A DNA stretch of 64,000 nucleotides from Malaya genurostris (GCF_030247185.1 NC_080570.1:163654882-163718881), one strand, 5' to 3'; counted from the first letter of the stretch, positions 1 to 9,932 are shown. Notes: generated by a model from the letters alone, not told the origin. A program made the numbers and translations.

Positions 1-2
1 CC

Positions 3-1157
3 ATTACAAAATTAATATTTGGTATCCCCCAATTGATAACAATATTTAAAGATTTTATGGACTTGAAACGCAATAATTGCATATTGTGTCCCGAAAGTTT
101 GATAAATACGATTCAAATAGTATACAAAAATTACTTTAGTCGATGTAAGACTTTCAAAATTTTCATCACGCAGAAACTTTTGGTTGACTTGAAAACCCTC
201 GAGGAACAAAGTGCCACCATTGAACAAACTCATGAATCAGCCCACCGAGGAGTTTGGGAAAACGAAAAACAAATATCCAATCGGTTCTACTTTCCAAAAA
301 TGAAGCATAAAATTCAACAGTTCATCAAAATTTGCGAAATATGTAATCGAAACAAATATGACCGACACCCATACAAAATTAAACTTGGCTCAACACCGAA
401 CACGAAAAAACCATTAGAAATAATTCATATTGACATATTTTTAACTCAACCGTACATCTTTTTATCTGCAGTAGATAAGTTCTCTAGATTCGGAGTATTG
501 ATCCCAATAAAATCCAGGAATATAGTCGATGTTAGAAGAGGCCTGCTGAAACTTTTCTCAACCTATGGTACACCGGAGCTTATCGTAAGTGATAACGAAC
601 CTGCATTTCGATCAGCCGACATAAGAGGTATGGTAAATAATTTGAATGTACAGATGCATTTCGTGCCTGCTAATCACAGTGAAAGTAATGGTTTGGTCGA
701 AAGATTTCATTCAACAGTTGCAGAAATCTTTCGATGTATAAAGCCCCAGTACAATGACCTTACGCACAAAGAAATTTTCTTAATTGCTTGTACTTTGTAC
801 AACAACACGATTCATTCAGCCACCGGTTTCAAACCGAGAGAGATTTTCTTTGGGCTAAAGGACGAACACGAACGGCCTCTTGACATTCAGAAAATGATAG
901 AAAAAAGAGACAACTTCTATGATGAGGTAATTTTGGCAAACGATAAGACACGATCAAAAAATTTATCCTTCCACAATAAAGGAAGAGAAGAAGCACCTCA
1001 CATAGCAGACGAAGAAATAGTTTTCAAAAGGATTCAAGGAATCAAAAAGAAAACTAAAGAAAGATTTTCACCGACTGAAGCTATGGAGGACAAACAAAGA
1101 ACGATCCTCGATAGGTCCGGCCGGGAAATTCACAAAGAAAACATAAAAAGACTTTGA
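3..1157 (+). CDS. Errantivirus (Ty3/gypsy) Pol, 3' end: integrase
   Basis: This is the integrase end of a retrovirus-like Pol polyprotein, which joins element cDNA to host DNA. The frame is open to the left edge, so the rest of Pol lies outside the window and no start can be assigned. Visible in order: the zinc-binding HHCC domain (H-x3-H in THESAHRG, C-x2-C in CEIC), then the catalytic core with D in HIDIF (codon at 432), D in SDNEPAF (591) and E in LVERFH (699). The second D and the E are separated by 35 residues, as expected for DD35E. A basic tail follows. There are no internal stops or frameshifts across 385 codons, so this copy may be young. An env-like ORF starts 25 bp downstream, the usual errantivirus order. 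Confidence 0.9.
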   Translation: MTKLIFGIPQLITIFKDFMDLKRNNCILCPESLINTIQIVYKNYFSRCKTFKIFITQKLLVDLKTLEEQSATIEQTHESAHRGVWENEKQISNRFYFPKMKHKIQQFIKICEICNRNKYDRHPYKIKLGSTPNTKKPLEIIHIDIFLTQPYIFLSAVDKFSRFGVLIPIKSRNIVDVRRGLLKLFSTYGTPELIVSDNEPAFRSADIRGMVNNLNVQMHFVPANHSESNGLVERFHSTVAEIFRCIKPQYNDLTHKEIFLIACTLYNNTIHSATGFKPREIFFGLKDEHERPLDIQKMIEKRDNFYDEVILANDKTRSKNLSFHNKGREEAPHIADEEIVFKRIQGIKKKTKERFSPTEAMEDKQRTILDRSGREIHKENIKRL

Positions 1158-1159
1158 AA

Positions 1160-1182
1160 TTAATATTTGTCTTTCTTTCAGG
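1160..1182 (+). promoter_or_regulatory. Probable 3' splice site for env mRNA
   Basis: A pyrimidine-rich run ends in CAG at 1179-1181, followed by one G and then the env ATG at 1183. Errantivirus Env is known to be translated from a spliced subgenomic RNA whose acceptor lies near the pol/env junction, and this site fits that layout. The donor would be upstream, outside the window. Confidence 0.6.
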
Positions 1183-2895
1183 ATGGACTTTCGGATCATC
1201 GCACTCATTTCTCTCATTCCCTTTTCCTATCCTCAATTCATTCAAATACATGACATTTCGAATAATCCGGGTGCGTTAATTATGAAAGTTGGAGAAGGAA
1301 GAATTAGTTTAGGCTATGATAAGGTTTTGCACATTATAGAATTAAACCAGTTCCAGAATTCAATTACTACAATTAAAAATGTGTTGAATCGAATCAACAA
1401 TAAAACAGGAGATTTTTCAAATTTAATCGAATTAAAGCTTTCAATGATAAATGATACATTCATGAGCCTTCTCCCAAGAAACAGAAAGGTAAAAAGATCA
1501 ATAGAAGTGTTAGGAAGCACTATCAAACTAATCACCGGAAATTTAGATGCCCAGGATTTGAGAAATATTAATGCAGATCTATATGCACTGAAAAACAATG
1601 AAAATAGCTTATTAAATGAAAATAACAAACAAATATCTATCAATGCAAATTTTCAAGAACGAATTAATATTGTAAACAATCAGATCAAGGATCATGAGAA
1701 CAGTTTAGCTAAAATTTTACTTAAAGAAGATTATATCATAACTGAATCCACTAAAATTTCAATCTTATTTCAATTAGATATGCTCTTAAACTCATTACAT
1801 TCTATAGAAAATAGCTTATCACTCGTCAAGGTCAACATAATAAACAAACAAATTTTATCAAATAGTGAACTAGAGGTCATAGCAGCAAAGCTAACCAAGC
1901 AAGGATTCAAGATTGATAGTTTAGACGAAGTTTGCGTGTACCTGACAACTACAGCGTTTTATCAAGGAGATAACATCATTATCAGCATCAATATCCCTAA
2001 CGTACAGCCTATTGTGTTTGACAAAATGCTTTTATTACCGCTACCTGTGAACAACAAAACAGTGAACATTGACCACAAAGTAATCTTCAAACATGTAAAC
2101 GAGACGTTAGCCGTTTCTACAGGATGCCAAGAAACGCCCAAAATTACTATCTGTAAACGAGAACTATTGACAAACATCAGTGCAGATGATTGCATCGCAC
2201 CATTGATTAGAGGTTTGAACGGAAAATGTCCCTTCTCAGAATTGCCACAAACCATCGAATATGAATTACCCGCACCTGGTACCATAATAGTCAAAGCGCT
2301 CACCAACAAAATTACATTGAGCAGCACGTGTGGAATTAATCAAAAAGAATTGAAAGGCATTTTTCTCGTCTCATTCCACAATTGTACCATCATTATTGGA
2401 AACAAATTATTCGAAAACTATGAAATTCAATTCCGTCACCCTATTATCGCACCTCTAAGGTCAAACCAAATCGCAGAAACACATTTGGAAAAATACGTCA
2501 ACATAACCCAGTTACATGACCTACATATCGAAAACAGGAAGAACCTTCAATCTTTGGAATTGAAACAACATTTATCAATTGGTTCCTTCATATGCGCAGT
2601 TATCCTGATTACAACAATTCTAGGCATCGTTTATCATAAAACCAAAATATCTTCAACAGCATTAGTCGAACGCACGGGTCGTGCTTCTTTAAGGGATGGA
2701 GGAGTTAACAGCCAGCGTTTCCCAAGAACGTCACCAATAGCAGACGATCGAGATTCCCACAGAATGAAGACCGCAGCATCAACAACAATCGTCGCCCCAG
2801 CATCAGTCACGTACACGGTAAACAAATCTTGTATCGCGTTACCGGCGCTAGGGAATAGTAAATCGACAGGGTTCTCACGATCGGCAGCTAGCTAG
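1183..2895 (+). CDS. Errantivirus Env-like fusion glycoprotein (F-type)
   Basis: A complete 570-codon ORF encodes a membrane glycoprotein of the insect errantivirus Env type, a family known to be related to baculovirus F proteins. Visible parts: a hydrophobic N-terminal signal peptide (about residues 1-17); a basic furin-like site RNRKVKR at residues 99-105; a hydrophobic, fusion-peptide-like stretch right after it; a long helical region; conserved cysteines near residues 247-400; several N-x-S/T sites; and one transmembrane segment at about 464-487 followed by a roughly 80-residue basic cytoplasmic tail. No stops interrupt it, unlike every other retroelement ORF here. The ATG is chosen because it follows a splice acceptor and starts the signal peptide. 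Whether it is expressed cannot be told from sequence. Confidence 0.85.
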   Translation: MDFRIIALISLIPFSYPQFIQIHDISNNPGALIMKVGEGRISLGYDKVLHIIELNQFQNSITTIKNVLNRINNKTGDFSNLIELKLSMINDTFMSLLPRNRKVKRSIEVLGSTIKLITGNLDAQDLRNINADLYALKNNENSLLNENNKQISINANFQERINIVNNQIKDHENSLAKILLKEDYIITESTKISILFQLDMLLNSLHSIENSLSLVKVNIINKQILSNSELEVIAAKLTKQGFKIDSLDEVCVYLTTTAFYQGDNIIISINIPNVQPIVFDKMLLLPLPVNNKTVNIDHKVIFKHVNETLAVSTGCQETPKITICKRELLTNISADDCIAPLIRGLNGKCPFSELPQTIEYELPAPGTIIVKALTNKITLSSTCGINQKELKGIFLVSFHNCTIIIGNKLFENYEIQFRHPIIAPLRSNQIAETHLEKYVNITQLHDLHIENRKNLQSLELKQHLSIGSFICAVILITTILGIVYHKTKISSTALVERTGRASLRDGGVNSQRFPRTSPIADDRDSHRMKTAASTTIVAPASVTYTVNKSCIALPALGNSKSTGFSRSAAS

Positions 2896-3461
2896 GTTAG
2901 GCTTAGAGTAAAGTTAGAACAAAAATAAAGTTTAGTTTCAGTTTAACCTCAGAAGTGAAAAGTGTTCTCTCTTTTTAAAAACCCCTTTGCGAGGGTAGAT
3001 ATTTTAAATTATATATAGTTTAAGGAAATTGAAAATAGAGCAAGTCTATTAGTTACACCAGTCAGTGCTAGTTTATACTTAGAAAGAAAGCGCCATAGAA
3101 GGTCGTCGCCAGTCGAATTCTCATCCCACAGGACAAAGTCATCGCCAGAGAAGGAAGTTGTTGGAGCTTGGTGAAGTATCCTCGATTAGATAACATTTCC
3201 TTTTTTTTACCTTCCCTAGGTACAGTCCGCTGGAGAACCGTAGCCAGCATAAAAGCGTACTTCCGCTCTTATGCCCTACTTGTTTCTTCCCGGATATCCG
3301 AAAGATTTAAACAAAAAAAAAAGGAAACAATAGTTTTCAAACCCAAAGATTCTTAAGCCAGTTTAGGAACTTGTGTTGGGTAAAGTCATCGAACGAGAAA
3401 TCGCTCTCGTTCAGCCGGTGACAGTGGTTATGTATAAAATGCATGAGCATCGAGAGAGAAG
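2896..3461 (+). other. Errantivirus 3' end, probable LTR, and junction with next element
   Basis: No ORF worth calling. The 3' LTR of the errantivirus should begin here; an AGTTA at 2912, a common errantivirus LTR start, is a candidate. An AATAAA lies at 2924-2929 and a TATA-like box at 3433-3439, just upstream of the next Gag. With no 5' LTR in the window, neither LTR end nor a target duplication can be fixed. Confidence 0.4.
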
Positions 3462-3980
3462 ATGTTCAATTTGGAAGTAAGCATAAAAAATGCTGAAACC
3501 AAAGCGGAACCGAAACCCTTCCCCTCAGGGGTAATAAATGATAATAACCAAGATTGGGTCATTTATCTGAAACGGCAGGCACTGATGCAATTGCCCCGTT
3601 TCAACGGATCCGCGAATACGTGGCCAAAGTTTAAGCACGTATTCGAAATTACAACAGAGGTAGGTCGATTCTCCAATTTAGAGAATCTGAACCGATTAGA
3701 ACAAGTCCTGGAAGGTCAGGCTTACAAGCGAGTACAGCAGCTTATGATGAATGCTGACAACGTACCGCGAATAATCGCGAGACTAGAAGAAGTATTCGGG
3801 AGACCCGAATTAATTTATAACGAGCTTCTACAAGCAATAGCACGGATACGGAAAGAGAGTAGATCCGTGACCTGTGAAATGGCAGATGCACTCGACAACC
3901 TGGTGTGCCACATAAATCAAATGGAAATTGGCGAAACAAACGATAATCATATACAAATTCACGCAATGGATAACGGATAA
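3462..3980 (+). pseudogene. BEL/Pao Gag fragment (DUF1759), copy 1
   Basis: The translation carries the typical BEL/Pao Gag core: an LPRFNGSANTWPKFKHVFE stretch, then a helical part with LEQVLEGQAYKRVQ and RLEEVFGRPELI. This family (DUF1759) forms the structural particle protein of BEL/Pao elements. The N-terminal PHD finger present in the neighbouring copy at 6.1 kb is absent, and after about 165 residues the sequence jumps, by frame change near 3950, to a segment from just before the integrase. Protease, reverse transcriptase and RNase H have therefore been deleted. The ATG at 3462 follows a TATA-like box by about 25 bp, so this ORF could still be transcribed, but the element is defective. 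Confidence 0.8.
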
Positions 3981-4311
3981 AAAGAAATTCCGTAGAAGCA
4001 TCAACATGGAAGATCGAGAAAGAGTAGAAAACTTTCTTTATCGAAAGGCACAATGGGAATCATACCCAAACGAAATGAGGGATTTATTAGAGAACGATCA
4101 TTTGACGAAACAAAGCCAAACGCAGCAGATCAATGGGACTATCGTAATCGCAATGTACACTGTAGTTGTCAGCAAGACAGTGTACGAAATGTTTCAAATT
4201 ATTCCTGTACCTCATATGGAAAATCATGCCATCATTGATATAGGAAAACCACGCATACCCAACTACGGAACCAGTACGAATGAACCAAACTCATTTTATA
4301 GTGGAACCTAG
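3940..4311 (+). pseudogene. BEL/Pao pre-integrase segment joined to env middle, copy 1
   Basis: One frame reads first a segment found between RNase H and integrase in BEL/Pao Pol (FLYRKAQWESYPNEM then LLENDHLTKQS) and then, without a stop, a different segment (KTVYEMFQIIPVPH) that resembles the env middle of the same element type. The integrase domain itself is missing. Two internal deletions (RT region, integrase region) thus left Gag, pre-integrase and Env pieces abutting. The comparable intact order is seen at 7.3-11 kb. Non-functional; the assignment rests on motif similarity only. Confidence 0.65.
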
Positions 4312-4438
4312 TCTGGTTCATAAGGAGCTCGACTGCGTATCTGGACTAGTGGCACATAAAGTTTCGAAAAGCCGCTGCAATATTACTCACCTATCGCCAC
4401 CATACGCCGAGATGATTTCACTCACGGATGAGAACTAG

Positions 4439-4918
4439 GTGCTTTACTTCGCCAGTGACACAACTAGTATTATAATTCACTGCAAGAATTCTATTATAGC
4501 GCCACCATACGAGGTGGCTGTAGTTAAATTAGATTTCGATTGTAAAATCCAAAATAATAAGAGTGTTATATATGGATTCGTGAATAGGGAAGAAAGGCGG
4601 ACAAACTTATTCTTTAACGAAAGAATTCAGATTAATTTCAATTTAGAGAAGAATGAAACTGCATTAGCAGAATTAAATAAGCCTGCGAATCCATTTGACA
4701 ACAAAATTTTCACTATAACAACGGATGATTATAAGGAACAAGATATAGGTGAACCCATTATTGAATATGTATTAGTGGGTGTAGGATTGTTAGGTATTAT
4801 GTATGTGGTAGTATATATTTATCTACGAATTAAAAAATGTAATACGACACGAGATTCAAGCAGGCCACCGCAATATTTGTTTCCGCTTCCGCAAAACACA
4901 GCTGAGAGTTCATTATAA
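4439..4918 (+). pseudogene. BEL/Pao env C-terminal part with membrane anchor, copy 1
   Basis: This 159-codon frame ends in a clear hydrophobic anchor (EYVLVGVGLLGIMYVVVYIY) followed by basic residues and a short proline-rich tail, the expected C-terminus of a retroviral-type Env. It lies in line after the env-middle fragment ending near 4311; the stretch between contains stops, so the gene is broken. I assign it to the env of the BEL/Pao copy by position, orientation and topology; the ectodomain residues are too diverged for a firm family call. Confidence 0.6.
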
Positions 4919-5617
4919 TTTTGTGATTATTTGTTGAAACAAAAGATAACAGAGAGGACGAACGCAGTTTACACCACTTGTTACGATGAGTATCGAAACT
5001 TTATCGATTTCAAATTAAAACATCAGGCACATTCAACTTCACTTAGCATCAAATTCAAACCTCGAGAACGATCGTACAACATGACTGTACGAGATAGGGC
5101 AGGTTAAAAGAAAACCAGAAAAAAGGTCAGCAGGCTCGTGATGCGGCAGCGCACCGAGATAATCCACCTTAAGCAAAGTACGGGTCAGGTATAAAGGCAC
5201 ATTGTTTATGTTTCCCTGCGCTTTCGTTAGGACCCGACTAGACTCGGTTAAATAAATTTGCATTTACGTTACGGTCCCTTTAGAGGATTAAATCGTTAGG
5301 GATTAACAATGTAAGGTCCAGTACCTGCAATCGTCACTTGTGTTCGAAATGGTTTGAAATGAAAATATTTGTAATGAAAGGAAATGCATTTAGTTTGTAC
5401 AAATGCAAGTAATTGTCTGGTGCCTGATAATGCTTGAGTCAGGTACCAAAATGGAAACAACGGCCGACCGGATTAGCCGGTCGGGCATGTATCGGGTAAG
5501 AAAACCCAGGATTAGAAAGCGTTGCAATGAATTGCAATTTAACTATGTATTGAAGGGTAGAAGATTTACGGTTTACCCGATATATCATTTGTATACCTAC
5601 TATGTAAGAAAATTCTG
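4919..5617 (+). other. Non-coding; probable U3 of a BEL/Pao LTR
   Basis: No convincing gene. The segment separates env of copy 1 from the promoter at 5618 and the leader of copy 2, so it probably holds the LTR shared by these two tandem BEL/Pao copies (3' LTR of one, 5' LTR of the other). I cannot place the LTR start because no second full LTR is present in the window. Confidence 0.35.
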
Positions 5618-5653
5618 TATAAATAGGTTAGATTTTCTGTAAATAAATCAGTC
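5618..5653 (+). promoter_or_regulatory. LTR core promoter: TATA box and arthropod initiator
   Basis: A TATA box (TATAAATAG, 5618-5626) is followed at the canonical distance by TCAGTC (5648-5653), a good match to the arthropod initiator TCAGT; the A at +1 would be 5650, 32 bp from the TATA start. An AATAAA lies at 5642-5647. This fits the U3/R boundary of the BEL/Pao element whose leader and gag follow. Confidence 0.6.
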
Positions 5654-5689
5654 TTAGATCAGAACCCAAAAGGGTAGTTTGTTGTCGCT

Positions 5690-5935
5690 CAAGAGTATCA
5701 CGTCCTGCAGTAGTTTGTTCCTCAAAAAATTTCAAGTTCTGTGAAAGTGGCTAGAGAAGTATATTTTCAGAAACTTTCCGAAAATTCATATCCGAACGAG
5801 CAGTGCACTATTGTGCCATCTGTGTAGAACTAACGCGTATCCCCCACTATAGGAGGTGTCGCCTAGATCACACGATACACAAAGCTGCCAGCCTCCTTAA
5901 GAGAACCCCCTTCGAGGGAGATTTGGTAGCTCCAC
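5690..5935 (+). repeat. BEL/Pao LTR/leader block, copy a
   Basis: This block recurs at 12087-12297 with high similarity (shared runs include GTATCCCCCACTATAGGAGG and the following 50 bp) and in part at 27895. It lies between the promoter at 5.6 kb and the gag start at 6144, so it is R/U5 or untranslated leader. A TGG at about 5930, followed by a G/C-rich stretch, could be a primer-binding site, but I could not assign the tRNA. The downstream copy lacks about 50 bp near its start. Confidence 0.6.
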
Positions 5936-6143
5936 CAGGAGCTGGTTGTAAACCAAGAAAATCTAATTTTCTTACCAAAACACCACTATTCCATGACAGT
6001 CGCTCGAATGTCAATAAAGGTAATTCTTCAGGAAGATTTACGGGGCCAGAAAAAATTAGAAGCCCAGCACCAGCAACGGCGAGTAGAGTAATCCAGAACC
6101 AGCAGCGCGTTTTTATTGGAAGAAAGAGAAAATTACAAAGAAA

Positions 6144-6470
6144 ATGGCTACCGGCATTCAATTCATCACCAATCTCAATGGAGATTGTAGATTGTGCACG
6201 GAGAAGAACTCCAAGGATAATATGATACAATGTGATGATTGTATGTGCGAACGTCACAGTCATTCCGGCAGCTAATGAAAGATGGGCCTGCATTAAATGT
6301 AGATTAATCGAGAAGAACCTCATGGAGCTCGACCAACTTCGGCTGGACTCAAGGGTACCGAAACAAGAATCTGGTTCAAGTAACCAGTTTCGGTCAGATG
6401 ATAATTGGATCATCTATTTAAAAAGGCAGTCACTAATGACATTGACCGAAATTCAAACAAATATATGATA
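6144..6470 (+). pseudogene. BEL/Pao Gag N-terminus with PHD finger, copy 2
   Basis: From the ATG at 6144 the frame reads a PHD-type zinc finger: CRLC, then CDDC, then a frameshift near 6235-6255 into the frame that carries the last pair (WACIKC) and the linker leading into the Gag core (DNWIIYLKRQSLM). The W-x-H-x2-C part of the finger is damaged by the frameshift. PHD-like fingers at the Gag N-terminus are a feature of a subset of insect BEL/Pao elements; in host proteins PHD fingers read histone H3 tails, so a chromatin-directed role is a plausible but unproven idea. The same finger type recurs at 11080 and, as a scrap, at 52338. Confidence 0.75.
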
Positions 6471-6483
6471 GCATCACAGAAGC

Positions 6484-6842
6484 TGGATCTTTCACGAATT
6501 TGGAGAATTTAACTCGCCTTCAGAATGTATTGGAAGGATACGTAGCAAGATGCGTACTACAATTGGTGCTCAATTCCGAGAATGTACCAAAGATTATAGA
6601 ACGTCTAGAAGACAACTTTGGTAGGCCGGAATTTGTTTACAAAACAGCTACTTTCGGATATATTCCGAGTAAAGAAGGAAAGCAGAACAGCTATCATAGA
6701 GCTGGCGGATGCTCTTGAAACTTTGGTAGCGATACAAGAAGAGGCGTACCTACAAGATCATAGATTGATCGCCGATATTATTATTAAACTGCCATATGCA
6801 GTACAGAAAAAGCATTTGCTGCTGCAGTCTATCTGGTTATAG
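6484..6842 (+). pseudogene. BEL/Pao Gag core (DUF1759), copy 2
   Basis: Two overlapping frames together give the same Gag core as copy 1 (LQNVLEGYVARCVLQ, RLEDNFGRPEFVY, then RVKKESRTAIIELADALETL), with a frameshift near 6640. The last readable part contains DHRLIADIIIKLP, after which the element is deleted into an RNase H scrap. It is collinear with the PHD-finger fragment just upstream, so both belong to one Gag. Confidence 0.75.
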
Positions 6843-6849
6843 GAAATTG

Positions 6850-6950
6850 CCAGAATATAACGATGCTCCCATTAAATCACTTTCAATTCCAAGATTAGAG
6901 TTACAAGCTGCAGTTCTTGGAACAACAGTAGAGGATGAACTAGAATAAGA
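6850..6950 (+). pseudogene. BEL/Pao RNase H region scrap
   Basis: A short frame reads APIKSLSIPRLELQAAVLGT, which matches the strongly conserved BEL/Pao motif at the RNase H region (SIPRLELQAA). Protease and most of RT are missing between the Gag core and this piece. It is followed by stops. Confidence 0.7.
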
Positions 6951-7275
6951 AAAGTGTACATCTAGATGTAAGATGAAAACAATAAAACAGTCTGTTTTTA
7001 GTCAGGCAACAACACGCGTGTCTTATTTTTACAATAAAAAAGAAATCCTACTAAAAAAGAAATCCCACTAAGGGACTCTAGGAAAAGGAGTCTCCTGCCA
7101 TTAACAAAGCCTTTTTCAACTTCTTTGTATAGACGCCAAACAAAAAGTAATCGTACGATATGCGCCAAAATTTGACAGAATGTGTATAAAAGTGTTGCCA
7201 ACGTTGAAAGAATAAAAGTTTACCGATTGGACAAGCGCGTGAATTTTAAAATGAAAATTCCGGTTCTTTTTTTAT
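6951..7275. other. Unrecognised insert between RNase H scrap and pre-integrase
   Basis: About 325 bp without similarity to the surrounding BEL/Pao frames. It contains a TATA-like TGTATAAAAG near 7181 and an AATAAA near 7212, which hints at another LTR remnant, but no end or duplication could be recognised. Confidence 0.3.
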
Positions 7276-7555
7276 CATAAGGTATGTATTCATTCACAAC
7301 AAGCAAGATTTTTCTACCGTTCAAGAAGCCAAATTTTCCGATTGGTGGAAATTAGTACGAAGTTTGGCTATTCTAAGAAAATTTGCGCAGTGGTATACTA
7401 GTAAAAATAGAAAGGAAATTCAACCGGGAATACCCTACGGATTAAGGAAGGAAATTGAAAATGTCCTGTACAGAAAAGCTCAGTGGGAAATGTACCCACA
7501 GGAAATGAGCGAATTGGTAAAATATAATCACTTGGTTAAGTTGAGTCCACACTAA
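7276..7555 (+). pseudogene. BEL/Pao Pol segment before integrase, copy 2
   Basis: The frame is open from about 7276 and reads a region that in BEL/Pao Pol links RNase H to integrase (SDWWKLVRSLAILRKFAQW, later VLYRKAQWEMYPQEM). It is homologous to the copy-1 piece at 3940-4100. A short duplication/frameshift at 7548-7562 separates it from the integrase frame that follows, otherwise it would be one continuous polyprotein. Confidence 0.75.
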
Positions 7556-7557
7556 CT

Positions 7558-8361
7558 AAGCTAACGCCTTTCTTGGATGATCATGGAGTAATGAGATTCA
7601 ACAACAGGTTGAATAACGAGACAAGTATACCCGGTAATATGAAAATACCTATAGTTTTACCACCGAAACATCATATTACACGATTAATTGTAAAAGATGT
7701 CCACAAAAAATTCTTTCATGCTAACATCGGGGTAACTATTGCGGCATTAGAACAACACTACCACATAAATAACATAAGTGGAGTTTTAAAATCAGTGAAA
7801 GCGGCCTGTTCGAGATGCAAAATCCTCGAAGTTGAACAAAAAAATCCACTATTGGCACCATTTGAAGTAGTAGTAAGAAGATCAATTGAGAAGCGATGGG
7901 GAGTAATTTTCACATGTATGAAAACGAGAGGATGCCAAACAGAAGTGGCAGACCGATTGGATACTGACTCATTTATTAAATGCCTGAGAGATTTTCAGGC
8001 ACAAGTTGGTCAAATCACCGATCTCTACAGCGATAATGGTACTAACTTCGTAGGAGCTGACAACGAAATGAAAAAAATAGTGACCGACATCAACAAAAGG
8101 TTGGGTTCTAGTATGGCAGCAAAAATGAACATTTCATCCACATTGGTGATTGATTCACATTCCTTGGAAATTAAAATAATAATTAGAAAATCAGCTAAAA
8201 ACACTTCTGATATGTTCACTACTGTGCTCCTAATTTCATCTCAAAGATTGGTCCTTTATTCATCCCATAAATTAGCAATGGTGACAGCAATCAAAACCAA
8301 AATATTGCACTGTTACACTCTCAGGTTCAAAATGTCGGAATTTTCGTTAAAAAGGGCCTAA
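7558..8361 (+). pseudogene. BEL/Pao integrase, truncated
   Basis: It starts in KLTPFLDDHGVMRF, continues with an HHCC-like zinc-binding part (HHITRLIVKDVH ... CSRC) and then the core: RRSIEKRWGVIFTCM and SDNGTNFVGA, the latter carrying the second catalytic D and diagnostic of BEL/Pao. The stretch holding the first catalytic D has been deleted between LLAPFE and RRSIEK, and no catalytic glutamate can be found before the stop at 8361, so the enzyme is dead. Its C-terminal DUF5641 part reappears at 9720, after a MITE and non-coding DNA. Confidence 0.8.
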
Positions 8362-8518
8362 TGCCAACTATGACACAACATCATTTCGACGTTTAAAATT
8401 TTTTGGATCGTTTTTATTACCTTTCGTTTCAAATTTAAAATTTTACTTTGCAGTTAATTTGGAGAACTTAAAAAACAAAAAAAGAAATGTTACTACTTAG
8501 GCATTAGCCCTGCAGAAT

Positions 8519-8887
8519 CAGAGATGCCATTCATACAGATTTATCTGTTTTGTATAGATTTTTGCGTTCGCGTTCGCTAAATCAGATTACAGATTTTCTA
8601 AATTTAATACAGATTTGTAAAGGTTCATAAAAAGTGAGAAGTAAAACGTTAGACTTTTTTCTCTGAGTATCTATTAGTATTTGATTGCAGTACTTCTTTA
8701 AAAGTTTATTAATCAAAGGAAAAATCGCATGTTAAAATGGAAATCTTTTGTGCAAATGTTTGATGATGAACACTGATAACCACTTATATTAAAATTTGGA
8801 ACCAATTTGAATTTGAATTTGATTCATTTTATTAGTGAAAACAGATAGAGCAGATACATATTTTCTATGAAAATATCTGGCATCTCG
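8519..8887. mobile_element. hAT-type MITE, copy 1
   Basis: A 369-bp element with terminal inverted repeats CAGAGATGCCA at the left and TGGCATCTC-G at the right. It carries many ACAGAT repeats near its left end. The same termini bound the copy at 18467-20489, where a perfect 8-bp target duplication shows it to be hAT-like. Here the flanks (8511-8518 and 8888-8896) are only partly alike, so the duplication has decayed. It sits within the broken BEL/Pao integrase region and has no transposase. Confidence 0.75.
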
Positions 8888-9719
8888 GTGCACAGCCGAT
8901 GAAACACACACATTTAACAGTGTTATGGTGACGTATAGCGGAAAGAAACCAGTGCTACTAGATTTGCCACAATGGTTATTTGATTAATATTTAGCACGCT
9001 CAATTTGGTAACATTAGAATCCGAAACAGTTTTATTTATATATAAATATCAATGATATAATTAAACCAATGTCACGGATACCAAAAAATACTTGTTGATG
9101 ATAATTTAATGATTTTTTTTATTATTTAACATTATGAGAAAACTTGGCAACCTTGCGATACGAAATGAGATGAAAACAAAGCGCAGTCAAGTGAATTAAG
9201 TGCAAATTTTCATCTCATATTTTTCATTGCTTTTATTGCTTATCAGGTAATTTCAGAAGTCTTTAACCGTTGAATAAACAAGTGGAAAGTGAACATTACT
9301 AACTATAAAGTCATCCAACATTGAATAGTTGTGTAATTATGTGAAATAGTGATCATGTTTTGAGACGAATCGATTAGTAAATATACAGAAACATGATGAA
9401 TTGTAAAACTTCAGACGAAAGTGGTTCCTAACTCAAAAAGTGAGTTTTTTTTTTTAAATGACAACAGCGATCGTTGAAGGTTTTTAACTGATTTTTTTTT
9501 CAATTGGAAAGTGTGGCAAAACCTAGAATAAATGTTTTCAAACGTTCCACAGTTTGTGCAAAGTTATGAGGTGAAGGAATGAGATGGAAATTGGAGCTGA
9601 GATGAAATAGGGAGCCCTTACCCTAATTTAACGGACGTTGTTTTAACACCAAACCATTTTCTGATCGAAGAGTAGAGCGAATAACTACATTCCACCATAT
9701 GACTCGAATGCTAAGATAG
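8888..9719. other. Non-coding stretch within BEL/Pao remnant
   Basis: No gene recognised. AT-rich; contains an inverted repeat GAGATGAAAA near 9167 and TTTTCATCTC near 9210. It separates the truncated integrase from its DUF5641-like tail and probably holds decayed Pol sequence plus at least one insertion. Confidence 0.3.
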
Positions 9720-9932
9720 TTGATTCACAGATCTGGAAAAAGATTCAACACAGATCAGAAATGTTTTGCAATAGCTGAGGACAATAGAATACATTCAAAT
9801 TGGATAAAGGGGCGAATAATTCAGGTTCATACTGCCAAAGCTGGTCAAGTAAGATCAGCCGAAGTTAGAACTTCGGATGCTAACGGAAAACATATACGCG
9901 ACCAGCGGTTAAAATGCTGTCATCGATATTGA
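9720..9932 (+). pseudogene. BEL/Pao integrase C-terminal DUF5641-like tail
   Basis: The translation (NWIKGRIIQVHTAKAGQVRS then AEVRTSDANGKHIRDQRLK) matches the pattern of the DUF5641 domain that ends BEL/Pao Pol: an aromatic-x2-G-R/I start, a G-x-V-R centre, an VRT strand and a basic end. It is the expected next domain after the integrase core at 7.6-8.4 kb and shows that all these pieces come from one element. The frame ends at a stop just before the env region. Confidence 0.7.

Noticed and set aside
5926..5950. Assigning the primer tRNA of the BEL/Pao element
   Set aside because: A TGG is followed by a plausible stretch, but no tRNA 3' end could be matched with confidence, and the LTR end is not defined.
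5803..6413. 140- and 181-codon frames on both strands
   Set aside because: They overlie the BEL/Pao leader and the true Gag start at 6144 in other frames; the PHD-finger frame explains the region.
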